From: Arthrobacter sp. SLBN-112
GTDB lineage: Bacteria > Actinomycetota > Actinomycetes > Actinomycetales > Micrococcaceae
DNA: 64,000 bases
Assembly (NCBI RefSeq): GCF_006715225.1
Contig: NZ_VFMU01000001.1
Location: forward strand, 1-64,000
Direction of reading: 5' to 3'
In this document: positions 8,159-16,134 of the stretch, piece after piece
Numbering within the stretch: the first letter of the stretch is position 1
Layout of the letters: each line of letters opens with the position of its first letter
Notes under the pieces: generated by a model
What the model saw: only the letters and a program-made list of their open reading frames with translations
What the model was told of the DNA's origin: nothing
Databases searched by the model: none
Position numbers and translations under genes: made by a program

Positions 8159-9405
8159 TGCCCCGGGCCGCCAGTTCGGAGGTTGCGGCGGCGGTTGCCG
8201 ACGCGTACCGCCGCGAGTGGGGTTTCGTGCTGGCGGCCACGGTGCGTGTTGCCGGCGACATCGACGCGGCGGAAGAGGCGGTCCAGGACGCCTATGCCAG
8301 CGCCTTGTCCACGTGGTGCGTGAACGGGATCCCCAGGAATCCGGGGGCCTGGCTTACGGTGACGGCGCGACGGCGGGCGCTGGACATGCGCCGCCGCGCC
8401 ACCACCGCACAGCGGGCCCTGCCCAAGCTGCTGGAGCCGGAAGAATACCGCGACGGCTCCCAGGACGCCGGGGACATCCCGGACGAGCGGCTCCGGCTCA
8501 TTTTCACCTGCTGCCATCCGGCCCTGGCGCTTGAAGCCCAGGTTGCCCTGACGCTGCGGCTACTGTGCGGGTTGTCCACCGCCGACGTGGCGCGCGCGTT
8601 CCTGGTTCCGGAGGCCACCATGGCGGCCCGCATCACCCGGGCGAAAAAGAAGATTGCCGCCGCCGGCATCCCCTATCGGGTGCCGCCGGCGTCTGAGCTC
8701 CACGAACGCGTGGACGGCGTGTTGTCGGTGGTGTACCTGCTGTACACCACCGGGCACACCGCGCCGTCGGGAGCCGACCTGATGCGGCGCGACCTTGCCG
8801 AACGCGGCCTGGAACTGGCCAGGACGCTGCGGGCCCTGCTCCCCGCCGACCCCGATGTTGCAGGGCTGCTGGCCCTGATCCTGCTCACGGAGGCCCGGAG
8901 GGATGCCCGGCTGGATGAGCATCAAGAGCAGGTCCTGCTGGCCCACCAGGACCGGTCGAAATGGGACCGGCATGCGATCGAGGAAGGGGTGGCACTGCTG
9001 CGGGAGGCCCTGGTTTCGCGGCCGCCGGGCCGGTTCGCCCTGATGGCCGCAATTGCCGCAGTTCACGATGAAAGCGGAACCTGGTCCGACACTGACTGGC
9101 AGGAGATCCTGGTCCTGTACGACCTGCTGCTGGAAAGGTGGCCGTCCCCGGTGGTCCGGCTGAACAGGGCCATCGCGCTCGGCTTCGCCGTGGGATATGC
9201 AGAAGGCCTGGCAGAGTTGGATGCGCTCGGCGCCGAACCCCAACTGGCCCGTTACCCGTACCTTGCTGCTGCCCGGGCCGATTTCCTGTCCCGGCTTGGC
9301 CAGCTGGAGGAGGCCCGGGTGGCGTTCCAAGAAGCGCTGATCCTCACCGACAACGATGCTGAACGGCGATCCCTCCGGGCCCGCATGGGCGAGCTGGCCA
9401 ACTGA
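8158..9405 (+). CDS. ECF42-type RNA polymerase sigma factor with C-terminal extension
   Basis: A 415-residue sigma factor that would direct RNA polymerase to a small stress regulon. Sigma region 2 is seen in the first 90 residues (DIDAAEEAVQDAYASAL, then WLTVTARRRALDMRRR) and region 4 around residues 130-170 (LRLLCGLSTADVARAFLV, ATMAARITRAKKKI). The remaining 240 residues form the SnoaL-free, TPR-like extension (DUF6596 type) typical of ECF42, with ending repeats such as ARADFLSRLGQLEEARVAF. ECF42 factors lack a classical anti-sigma factor and are paired with DGPF proteins, which fits the upstream gene. A strong terminator follows. Confidence 0.88.
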   Translation: MPRAASSEVAAAVADAYRREWGFVLAATVRVAGDIDAAEEAVQDAYASALSTWCVNGIPRNPGAWLTVTARRRALDMRRRATTAQRALPKLLEPEEYRDGSQDAGDIPDERLRLIFTCCHPALALEAQVALTLRLLCGLSTADVARAFLVPEATMAARITRAKKKIAAAGIPYRVPPASELHERVDGVLSVVYLLYTTGHTAPSGADLMRRDLAERGLELARTLRALLPADPDVAGLLALILLTEARRDARLDEHQEQVLLAHQDRSKWDRHAIEEGVALLREALVSRPPGRFALMAAIAAVHDESGTWSDTDWQEILVLYDLLLERWPSPVVRLNRAIALGFAVGYAEGLAELDALGAEPQLARYPYLAAARADFLSRLGQLEEARVAFQEALILTDNDAERRSLRARMGELAN

Positions 9406-9450
9406 ACCCCTGCCCAAACTAAGGGGCCGGGCAAAGGGCCGGGGCAAAGG

Positions 9451-9476
9451 GAAGGCCCCTCCTAAGAGGGGCCTTC
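9451..9476 (+). terminator. intrinsic terminator after the sigma factor gene
   Basis: A perfect 11-bp stem (GAAGGCCCCTC pairing with GAGGGGCCTTC) closes a 4-base CTAA loop 45 bases after the sigma factor stop. No long U-run follows, as is common in actinobacteria. Confidence 0.75.
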
Positions 9477-9625
9477 AACGTAGTGGTCATTTGTCTGTAG
9501 GTAACGGTCAGCGGTGATGCACTCCCCCTTCCCGGACGCCCCTAGCGCCCATCCGGACTATGACCCAACCCACTTTAATGACGTCCGGCCAGTGCGTAAA
9601 GACCCTCGGGCCAAAAAACTTAAGA

Positions 9626-9658
9626 GGCACGACGGCGGCGCGCGGCCGCCGTCGTGCC
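9626..9658. repeat. dispersed TACGACGGCGG-type hairpin, copy 1
   Basis: A perfect 14-bp inverted repeat (GGCACGACGGCGGC and its complement) around a 5-base loop lies between two convergent genes. It belongs to a family of hairpins seen several times in this window (13879, 21827, and within two coding regions). Here it may act as a bidirectional terminator. Confidence 0.7.
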
Positions 9659-9693
9659 ATCGTGAAGTGGGCTTGTCCCCAGGCCCGTCGTGG

Positions 9694-10698
9694 CTAGGAC
9701 TTTGCCCAGATGGCCACCCAGTCAACCAGGACGTGCCCGCTGGTTTCCGGCGATGGGCACACTGGCCCGCAGGACTCGGTCTGCAGGATGTAATGCATGT
9801 TTTTGGTCGGGGTGAACCTCCTGGAAACACCCAACGACTTTCCATCAAGGAAGAACTCGATGCCGTCCGCACGCCACTCGGTGGTGGCTATGTGCCAGTC
9901 CCCGTACGGCACCTCGGGGCGAAGGACCTCATTGTCGTGGATGCCGTTTTCGAGGCCGTGCACGGCGGCGTACATGACCTTTGACAGGTCACCCTCGGGA
10001 AAGTCGATCTCCCCATCCGCGGGCCAATTCTTGCTGTCCGGCCACAGCAGCCATGCGAGCTTGAAGCCCGGCAGGACGTCCGCCTTGAAGCGAACCGAGT
10101 AGCGCCCATACACCAGGCTGTTGTACGGCCGCTGGTTTGCTCCAAAAAGTTTGGGCGATGGAGCCGCACCCATGGCCACGCCGTTTTCCGAGTGCAGGAA
10201 CATGTCCATGAAGCCGTCATGGACACTCAGGACCTTCGACGGGTAATACCCGGAGGTCCGCTGGCCCTTGGGTTGCTGCTGGGCAGCCGTATCCGGCGTG
10301 CCGTCAAAGTAGTTCTCGCTCCACCGGGCACCGTAGGCGGGGCCGGGGAATCCGCCAAGGCCCACGTCTCCCTCAGTGAAGTCCTCCGCAAAGACCTGCG
10401 TCCAGCCCGGCAGGTCCCCCACCGGCATCGCGTTGGAGGCGGCGGCAGGGTCTGCGGCCGCGAAAGGCTCGGGGGTCAATCCGGGCTTGTCAGTCGAGGG
10501 CTGAACGGGTTCGGAGGCTGGGGAAGGCTGGTCTGTTGCCGGCTGTGTAGGACTGGGGGTGGTGCTCTCCGGGTCCGTAGCCTGGGGCGGTGATGCGCCT
10601 GGAGCTCCCCTGAGGTCCCCGCATGCCACGGCCGCTAAAAGCGTCATCATCATGACGAGGACGGCGCAGGTCAATGCGCGACGCTGATTCCTCTTCAA
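9694..10698 (-). CDS. GH16-family secreted glycoside hydrolase lipoprotein
   Basis: A 334-residue exported protein likely to cut or transfer beta-1,3/1,4-glucan-type polysaccharides outside the cell. It starts with a basic segment and a hydrophobic helix ending in a lipobox-like LLAAVAC, followed by a Pro/Ser/Thr-rich linker of about 60 residues. The catalytic domain carries the GH16 signature DGEIDFPEG, whose two Glu and the central Asp are the nucleophile, acid/base and helper. TTG 10698 is chosen because AAGGAG lies eight bases upstream; an ATG ten codons earlier has no such site. The gene converges on hairpin copy 1 and appears monocistronic. Confidence 0.8.
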   Translation of the reverse strand: MKRNQRRALTCAVLVMMMTLLAAVACGDLRGAPGASPPQATDPESTTPSPTQPATDQPSPASEPVQPSTDKPGLTPEPFAAADPAAASNAMPVGDLPGWTQVFAEDFTEGDVGLGGFPGPAYGARWSENYFDGTPDTAAQQQPKGQRTSGYYPSKVLSVHDGFMDMFLHSENGVAMGAAPSPKLFGANQRPYNSLVYGRYSVRFKADVLPGFKLAWLLWPDSKNWPADGEIDFPEGDLSKVMYAAVHGLENGIHDNEVLRPEVPYGDWHIATTEWRADGIEFFLDGKSLGVSRRFTPTKNMHYILQTESCGPVCPSPETSGHVLVDWVAIWAKS

Positions 10699-10859
10699 GA
10701 GTTCCGCTCCTTCCCCAAGGCATTGCACGGGAGCCTTGTCCCCCTATTCGACTCAGCCTACGAAGAAGCCGTTAGGGGGTCACGAGTAGTGGGTACTCAT
10801 ATTTCCGTCCGGGACCTATAGGGGACTACGCGTTAGGTAGGTGCGGGGGTAGGGGGCTG

Positions 10860-11165
10860 TCAGCCCGGGGTGGATACTTCGCGCCAGTAGGAGGTTGCGG
10901 GCTTTACATTTGCTGATCGGTGGCCCCGCGAAAAGGGCCCGGATTCGACGGCGGGCGGCGGAATGCGCACAATGTCGAGTTCGAAGATGTCGATCCGGCA
11001 CCTGCTTCCCGTCAAAGTATCCAGGATCCAGAACAGCCCGTAATCAGGGGCGGTCTCCGTCACCGGGCCACGATGCATCAAAGTGTCCCCGCAAAAGGCC
11101 TCGATTCCATCACCCGAGGCGAGTTCCCGGCAGGATCCGACGATGCGGCGGTCATAACGAGTCAC
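10860..11165 (-). CDS. conserved small hypothetical protein
   Basis: A 101-residue soluble protein starting at GTG 11165, with AAAGGA six bases upstream. The central segment (IVGSCRELASGDGIEAF, TETAPDYGLFWILDTLTGSR and RIDIFELDIVRI) resembles a short beta-rich fold that I believe recurs as an orphan in Arthrobacter genomes, but I cannot assign a family. The last 25 residues look unrelated and may be a run-on tail. No operon partner. Confidence 0.55.
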   Translation of the reverse strand: MTRYDRRIVGSCRELASGDGIEAFCGDTLMHRGPVTETAPDYGLFWILDTLTGSRCRIDIFELDIVRIPPPAVESGPFSRGHRSANVKPATSYWREVSTPG

Positions 11166-11342
11166 GACTGGTCCTTTCCTAATGGCTTAAGGATCCCCCT
11201 GACTCATATGTTTCCTGCGCAAGCTGACGCCCGGGTGTCTGCAGGATGATCTTTTCCTGACATTTGGGCCTGGGTTCCGGACCAAGCGCGCACCGGGGCG
11301 GTCCCACCAGGGCGGACCCTGCCACCCCGAAGGCCAGCGGGA

Positions 11343-11364
11343 GCAGTAACGGCGCAGTAACGCG
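11343..11364 (+). promoter_or_regulatory. SARP/BTAD-type tandem direct repeat, site A
   Basis: Two copies of GCAGTAACG start 11 bp apart (11343 and 11354), upstream of a TATAT -10-like element near 11379-11383 and of the gene at 11413. Direct repeats with 11-bp periodicity over the -35 region are the classical target of SARP activators. The same repeat occurs at 19107-19128 and 21797-21818. Confidence 0.65.
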
Positions 11365-11412
11365 CGTCTGATCGACTCTATATGTGGTTCCCCCGCGTGT
11401 GAGGCCGGTGTG

Positions 11413-11796
11413 ATGAGTCAGCCCTGGAGTTCGGTCCGGGTAGCGGGCCTGGCCCTGGACGTCCCGGCCCAGCTCGTCCCCTCGGACGAGGCCGGATTCG
11501 AAGGCAGCGCTGCCGTCCTCGAAGGTGCCGACATGCGCCTCACCGTGGATGCCAGCCCCTTCGCCGACCCCCTCACACGCTATGAAGCCAAGCCCGGGTT
11601 CGAATACTGGCAGGAAGCGGTGGGCAGCATCACCGCGGACTTCGTCCTGTTCGAAGAGGAGGGCACCCGCACCGTCGCCGTCACCATCCCCGGCCGCGCC
11701 ACCGCCGTGGTCCATCAACCCGCCGACGCCGACAAGGACGTCGCCCTGCAGATCCTGCGAAGCATCCGAACAGATCAAGGAGAGTCCAATGACTGA
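11413..11796 (+). CDS. small hypothetical protein, first gene of the hydrolase operon
   Basis: A 127-residue acidic soluble protein without signal peptide or membrane helix. Its content (VAGLALDVPAQLVPSDEA, then FEYWQEAVGSITADFVLFEE and ALQILRSIR) resembles the short alpha/beta fold of DUF1795/PsbP-like proteins, but the match is weak and no function is claimed. ATG 11413 is preferred over the adjacent GTG 11410. Its end overlaps the metalloprotease gene by 8 bases, so the two are translationally coupled. It lies directly downstream of repeat site A and is probably activated by the BTAD protein encoded at 19146-19946. Confidence 0.6.
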   Translation: MSQPWSSVRVAGLALDVPAQLVPSDEAGFEGSAAVLEGADMRLTVDASPFADPLTRYEAKPGFEYWQEAVGSITADFVLFEEEGTRTVAVTIPGRATAVVHQPADADKDVALQILRSIRTDQGESND

Positions 11797-13858
11797 AGAG
11801 CCCTACCCCGCGGCCCCGTTCCTGGCCGCCATTCAAAACACCGGCCCGGGCGAGAGCAATCCGGGCTTCAGCAAGGTGCAAAACTACCTCGAGCGCTTCG
11901 GATACCTGGGGGCCTCCACCGCCAGGGACATCGGCGTCCTGGACGATTCCACCGCCGGTGCCCTGAGAAGCTTCCAGGAGTTCTTCAACCTCCCGGTCAC
12001 CGGCGTGTTCGACGACGCCACCCGGGAAGCGATGATGCGGCCGCGCTGCGGGCTCCCGGACAAGCGCGGCGGTGACCTTGACTTCGCCACGGCGTGCGCG
12101 TGGGTGGACCGGACTTTGACGTTTGCGTTCGATACAGGGACGGATGACGTTGCCGGTACTGCCGAGTTCGACGCGATCAGGCGTGCCATCGATACCTGGC
12201 GGGGGCTGGGCGGACTGTCCTTCACCGAGGTCGCCGTCGGCTCCAGCCCGGACATCCGCATCGGCTGGCGGCCCGCGGCTGACCCGGACCACTCGATGGT
12301 GGGCGGCATCCTGGCCCACGCGGATTTCCCGCCCGGCTGCAGCGTCATCACCAACACCCTCCCCAAGCCGGTCCACTTCGATGACAGCGAACACGTCTGG
12401 AGCGTCGGCGCCGTGGCGAACGCCTTCGACATCGAGACCGTCGCCCTGCACGAACTCGGGCACATTGTGGGGCTGGCGCACTCCAGCGTTGCCGGCTCGG
12501 TGATGGCGCCCACGGTGTCCTCCAACTTCACCAAACGCGTCCTCACCCAGGACGACCTTGACGGGTTCCGGGCCCTGTACCCTGCCGCGCCCCAGGCTTG
12601 GGCGGGGTGGAACTCCCTGGGCGGCGTGATCACCTCGGACGTGGCCGTGGGCAACAACAAGGACGGCCGGCTGGAAGCGTTTGCCCGGGGCACCGATGGT
12701 GCGGTGTGGCACCGGTGGCAGACCACGCCCAACGGCAACTGGTCCGGCTGGAACTCCCTGGGCGGGGTCATCACCACCGAGATCGCGGTGGCGAACAACC
12801 AGGACGGCCGGCTGGAAATCTTCGCCCGGGGCACGGACAACGCGCTGTGGCACCGGTGGCAGACCACGCCCAACGGCAACTGGGCCGGCTGGAACTCCCT
12901 CGGCGGCGGAATCACCGGACCCGCCGCCGTGGGGCGCAACGCTGACGGCCGGCTCGAAGTCTTCGCCCGGGGCAACGACGGTGCCGTATGGCACAGGTGG
13001 CAGACGGCGCCCAACGGCAACTGGTCCGGCTGGGCCTCCCTGGGCGGCGTGATCACCTCCGAAATTGCGGTGGGCAGGAACGCGGACGGCCGCCTTGAGA
13101 TCTTCGCCCGGGGCACCGACAACGCCCTCTGGCACAAGTGGCAGACAGCACCAAACGGCAACTGGTCCGGCTGGGCCTCCCTGGGCGGCATCCTCACCTC
13201 CAACATCACCACCGGGACCAACGCCGACGGCCGCCTCGAAGTCTTCGTCCGGGGCACGGACAACGCCCTCTGGCACAAGTGGCAGACGGCACCCAACGGC
13301 AACTGGTCCGGCTGGGCCTCCCTGGGCGGCATCCTCACCTCGGATATCGCCGAGGGCAGGAACTCGAGCGGCCGGATGGAGGTCTTTGTCCGGGGCACGG
13401 ACAACGCCCTCTGGCATCTGTGGCAGACTGCGCCCAACAGCGGCTGGTCCGGCTGGGCCTCCCTGGGCGGCATCCTCACCTCCAACATCACCGTGGGAAG
13501 CAACGCCGACGGCCGGCTCGAGGTCTTTGTCCGGGGCACGGACAACGCCCTCTGGCACAGGTGGCAAAACAGCCCGTTCCTGAGCGAAGAGTCCACCGGA
13601 GCTGCCGCCACCATGGCCGAAGAGGAGGGCGGGGACGGGGCCGCCGCAGCCGTGGTCCCGCAGACAGTGGAGATGCCCACCGGCACCATGGCCGAGAGCC
13701 TGACAACAAACGGCCACAAGCGGCCGGCAGCAGCGGAAATGCCTGCCGGGTCAATGGAGGAACCTCCGGCCAGGGAGTCAGCGGGAGATTCCGGCGCGCC
13801 TGGCAAGGAACGCGCATCGGACGCGATGCCGGACGGGAGCATGCCTGCCAGCGCCTGA
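11789..13858 (+). CDS. matrixin-like zinc metalloprotease with seven-repeat propeller
   Basis: A 689-residue enzyme built like a vertebrate matrix metalloproteinase followed by a lectin-type propeller. Residues 24-82 form a peptidoglycan-binding-like helical domain. PRCGLPD (85-91) is a textbook cysteine switch, with Cys87 expected to cap the zinc and keep the enzyme latent. The catalytic domain has HELGHIVGLAH (His221, Glu222, His225, His231) and a Met-turn at Met239. Residues 271-599 are seven 47-residue repeats of PLL/AAL-like type, predicting a seven-bladed carbohydrate-binding propeller. The tail (600-689) is Ala/Glu-rich. No signal peptide is visible. AAGGAG precedes ATG 11789. It is the second gene after repeat site A. 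Confidence 0.85.
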   Translation: MTEEPYPAAPFLAAIQNTGPGESNPGFSKVQNYLERFGYLGASTARDIGVLDDSTAGALRSFQEFFNLPVTGVFDDATREAMMRPRCGLPDKRGGDLDFATACAWVDRTLTFAFDTGTDDVAGTAEFDAIRRAIDTWRGLGGLSFTEVAVGSSPDIRIGWRPAADPDHSMVGGILAHADFPPGCSVITNTLPKPVHFDDSEHVWSVGAVANAFDIETVALHELGHIVGLAHSSVAGSVMAPTVSSNFTKRVLTQDDLDGFRALYPAAPQAWAGWNSLGGVITSDVAVGNNKDGRLEAFARGTDGAVWHRWQTTPNGNWSGWNSLGGVITTEIAVANNQDGRLEIFARGTDNALWHRWQTTPNGNWAGWNSLGGGITGPAAVGRNADGRLEVFARGNDGAVWHRWQTAPNGNWSGWASLGGVITSEIAVGRNADGRLEIFARGTDNALWHKWQTAPNGNWSGWASLGGILTSNITTGTNADGRLEVFVRGTDNALWHKWQTAPNGNWSGWASLGGILTSDIAEGRNSSGRMEVFVRGTDNALWHLWQTAPNSGWSGWASLGGILTSNITVGSNADGRLEVFVRGTDNALWHRWQNSPFLSEESTGAAATMAEEEGGDGAAAAVVPQTVEMPTGTMAESLTTNGHKRPAAAEMPAGSMEEPPARESAGDSGAPGKERASDAMPDGSMPASA
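12599..13585 (+). repeat. seven tandem 141-bp repeats encoding propeller blades
   Basis: Seven in-phase units of exactly 47 codons, each opening W-[AS]-G-W-[NA]-SLGG and containing DGR[LM]E-[VIA]-F-[AV]-RG then LWH or VWH. Units 4-7 are the most alike, suggesting recent blade duplication. Confidence 0.9.
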
Positions 13859-13878
13859 TGCGCGTGGCAGGAACTGCA

Positions 13879-13913
13879 ACGTACGACGGCGGGGCTGGGC
13901 CGCCGTCGTACGT
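13879..13913. repeat. dispersed TACGACGGCGG-type hairpin, copy 2
   Basis: A perfect 14-bp inverted repeat (ACGTACGACGGCGG and its complement) around a 7-base loop, 20 bases after the metalloprotease stop. It could reduce readthrough into the downstream protease-nuclease gene. Confidence 0.7.
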
Positions 13914-13986
13914 CACCCCGGACACACCCGAGGCCGCCCGCAGCGGCCGGGCAGTAAAAGCACCACACCCAGGAAATGGACTTGGT

Positions 13987-15846
13987 ATGAACACCACCGA
14001 CCGCCCCGTCCCGGAGGCAACGTCCGACAACGAACAGATGCTGGCCTCGCTGCGGCAGTTCATCAGGACCAAGGGCGCCGCCTACCTCGAGGACCCGAAC
14101 ATCACCTCGATCGGTGTGGGCCACAAAGTGGTGGACGGGAAGGCGACCGGCGAGATCTCGCTCCAGTTCACCGTGGGCGAGAAAGCGTCCCCGGAAGCCC
14201 TGGAGTCCCTCAACACCAAACCCATACCGGACACCATCATGGTGGACGGGGTTCCGGTTCCCACCGATGTTATCGAGCGGGATTACCGCCCTTCGTTCCG
14301 GGCAGTGGCGGAGGTGGAGCCCCCACCCACCAAGGTCCGGCTCGACCCCATCAGGCCGGGTGTCAGTGTGGGCAACATCCACTCCAGCGCCGGCACCATC
14401 GCCTGCATCGTGTACGACCGCCACGACGGAACGCCGCTGGTCCTCAGCAACTGGCACGTGCTGCACGGTGATACCGGCGCCCTTGGCGACTTGGTGGTCC
14501 AGCCGGGCCCGCATGACGACAACCGGGTCAACGCCAACGGGCTGGGCCGCCTGGTCCGCTCGCACCTGGGCGTCGCGGGTGACTGCGCCGTGGCAACCAT
14601 CGCGGACCGCGGCTTCACCACGGCCATCCAGTCCCTGGACGTCACGCCGGACCAGCTCGGGGAACCTGAGATCGGCGACAAAGTGGTCAAGAGCGGCCGC
14701 ACCACAGGCGTCACCCACGGGGTGGTGCGCCGCGTGGACGTGATCGCCAAACTTTCTTACGGCTCCGCGGGTATGCATACCATCGGCGGCTTCGAAATCG
14801 GCCCCGACCCTGCCAACCCCTCGGTGGACGGGGAAATCAGCCGTGGCGGGGACTCGGGGTCGGCATGGATTTTCAAGACCCCCTCCGGTGAGCTCACCAC
14901 CGTCCTGGCGGGGCTGCACTTCGGCGGGGAGTCAGGAGACAGCCCTGACGAGCACGCCCTGGCCTGCCTGCCCCAGTCCGTATTCGAAAAGCTGGAAATC
15001 ACCCTGCGCCCGCCGGCGGCTCCCGAGGCGGACGAGGTTGTTCCCGAAGGGTTCCTGAATGACTTCCTCGGCCAGCCCGTCGGCCTGCCCACCCTTGCTG
15101 CGGCCATCAACTCCGACGCGGTGCGCTTCGCCGGCTCGGACATCATCCTGTACACCCACTTCTCGCTCTGCCTCAGCACGTCACGGCGGTTTGCCCGCTG
15201 GGTGGCATGGAATATCGACGGCGGCAGCCTGCAAAAACTCAGCCGGACGGGCATCAGCTTCATCAAGGACCCCCGGCTCCCCGCCGGTATCCAGGTCGGG
15301 GACGAGCTATACCGGGGCAACCGGGTGGACCGCGGCCATCTGGCACGCAGGGCCGACCTGGTGTGGGGAGCGGCGGACGAGGCCGGCCGGGCGAACAAGG
15401 ACTCGTTCTACTTCACCAACATCACCCCACAGTTGGAGGACTTCAACCAGAGCAGCAAGAACGGGGTCTGGGGGCGGCTTGAGGATGCGGTGTTCGAGGA
15501 CGTGGAGGTTGACGACCTGAAGGTCAGCGTGTTCGGCGGGCCGGTGCTGCAGGACGATGACCGCGTCTACCGGGGGACTCCCCTGCCGCGCGAGTACTGG
15601 AAGATCGTCGCGTTCGTGGAGCACGGGCAGCTCAAGAGCAGGGCCTTCCTGCTGACCCAGAACCTGGACCAGCCCGAAGCGCTCGAGCTCGACGAATTCC
15701 GCGTGTTCCAGGTTGCCGTCAGCGAAATCGAGGAGCGGACAAGCCTGCAGTTCCCGGACGCGCTGCGGCAGGCTGACACCTTCGCCGTCCCCGAGGCGGT
15801 TGGCGACAGGCGGCCGCTGGACGATACGTCGGACATCCAGTGGTAG
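13987..15846 (+). CDS. trypsin-like serine protease fused to a DNA/RNA non-specific endonuclease
   Basis: A 619-residue fusion. Residues 1-110 carry a chymotrypsin-associated N-terminal module (NITSIGVGHKVVDGK, then VPVPTDVIERDYRP). Residues 125-335 are a trypsin-like protease with SNWHVLHG (His157), GDCAVA (Asp199) and GGDSGSAW (Ser290). Residues 365-600 are a NUC1-type nuclease with DRGHLARRAD (catalytic His451) and the metal-binding FTNITPQLEDFNQ (Asn478, Asn487). All visible catalytic residues of both domains are kept. There is no signal peptide. It follows the metalloprotease gene after a hairpin, with only a single imperfect half-site (GGCAGTAA) of its own, so expression probably depends at least partly on site A. 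The frame is open far upstream; ATG 13987 is the first start beyond the hairpin. Confidence 0.85.
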   Translation: MNTTDRPVPEATSDNEQMLASLRQFIRTKGAAYLEDPNITSIGVGHKVVDGKATGEISLQFTVGEKASPEALESLNTKPIPDTIMVDGVPVPTDVIERDYRPSFRAVAEVEPPPTKVRLDPIRPGVSVGNIHSSAGTIACIVYDRHDGTPLVLSNWHVLHGDTGALGDLVVQPGPHDDNRVNANGLGRLVRSHLGVAGDCAVATIADRGFTTAIQSLDVTPDQLGEPEIGDKVVKSGRTTGVTHGVVRRVDVIAKLSYGSAGMHTIGGFEIGPDPANPSVDGEISRGGDSGSAWIFKTPSGELTTVLAGLHFGGESGDSPDEHALACLPQSVFEKLEITLRPPAAPEADEVVPEGFLNDFLGQPVGLPTLAAAINSDAVRFAGSDIILYTHFSLCLSTSRRFARWVAWNIDGGSLQKLSRTGISFIKDPRLPAGIQVGDELYRGNRVDRGHLARRADLVWGAADEAGRANKDSFYFTNITPQLEDFNQSSKNGVWGRLEDAVFEDVEVDDLKVSVFGGPVLQDDDRVYRGTPLPREYWKIVAFVEHGQLKSRAFLLTQNLDQPEALELDEFRVFQVAVSEIEERTSLQFPDALRQADTFAVPEAVGDRRPLDDTSDIQW

Positions 15847-15850
15847 GTGC

Positions 15851-16081
15851 CTACTGGATGTCTTCGTCCGGGGGCGGCAGCCGGTAGCCCAGTTCCTCGT
15901 CCACGGACTGCACGCCGCTCACGGACTTAAGGGCCGGCAGGCTGTCATTCGGGGCGGAGCCGGTGATGAAGCCCATCTCCAGGACCTGTTCCACCTGCAT
16001 GCCGCGGGCGCGCAGGGCGTCCGCGACATCGGCGATGGCGGACAGGTACTCCTGGTCCACCGTGACATTGATGTTGACCAT
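15851..16081 (-). CDS. free-standing I9-like (subtilisin propeptide/inhibitor) protein
   Basis: A 76-residue protein whose pattern follows the inhibitor I9/subtilisin-propeptide fold: strand VNINVTVD, helix LSAIADVADALRARGMQ, strand VEQVLEMGFITGSAP, helix NDSLPALKSVSGV and strand QSVDEELGYRLPPPDEDIQ. Close relatives are sometimes labelled ketohydroxyglutarate aldolase, which is unlikely for this size. It starts 53 bases after the subtilase gene on the same strand, so it probably works in trans as an inhibitor or folding aid for that enzyme, like POIA1 or yeast inhibitor IB2. Function is inferred from fold pattern and position. It converges on the protease-nuclease gene with only four bases between stops. 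Confidence 0.7.
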   Translation of the reverse strand: MVNINVTVDQEYLSAIADVADALRARGMQVEQVLEMGFITGSAPNDSLPALKSVSGVQSVDEELGYRLPPPDEDIQ

Positions 16082-16134
16082 TCCTCAGGTTATCCCTCAT
16101 CGCGTAGCAGGCGGTTCCTAAGTAGCAGGCGGTC

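Noticed and set aside
9514..9984. Small plus-strand frame starting with a plausible peptide (MMHSPFPDAPS)
   Set aside because: It reads through the hairpin and then lies antisense to the GH16 gene, so a real protein is doubtful.
12599..13585. Regular repeats considered as a CRISPR array
   Set aside because: Units are contiguous, without spacers, and code in frame for propeller blades.
11681..13717. A second long minus-strand frame opposite the metalloprotease
   Set aside because: Also an antisense shadow; the plus-strand product has intact catalytic motifs and a proper ribosome-binding site.
13138..13986. Upstream extension of the protease-nuclease frame
   Set aside because: It overlaps the metalloprotease gene in another frame and crosses a hairpin; the first plausible start is 13987.
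11884..14919. A 1,011-codon minus-strand open frame opposite the protease genes
   Set aside because: It is the mirror of GC-rich coding sequence, contains repeats opposite the propeller blades and shows no family motif.
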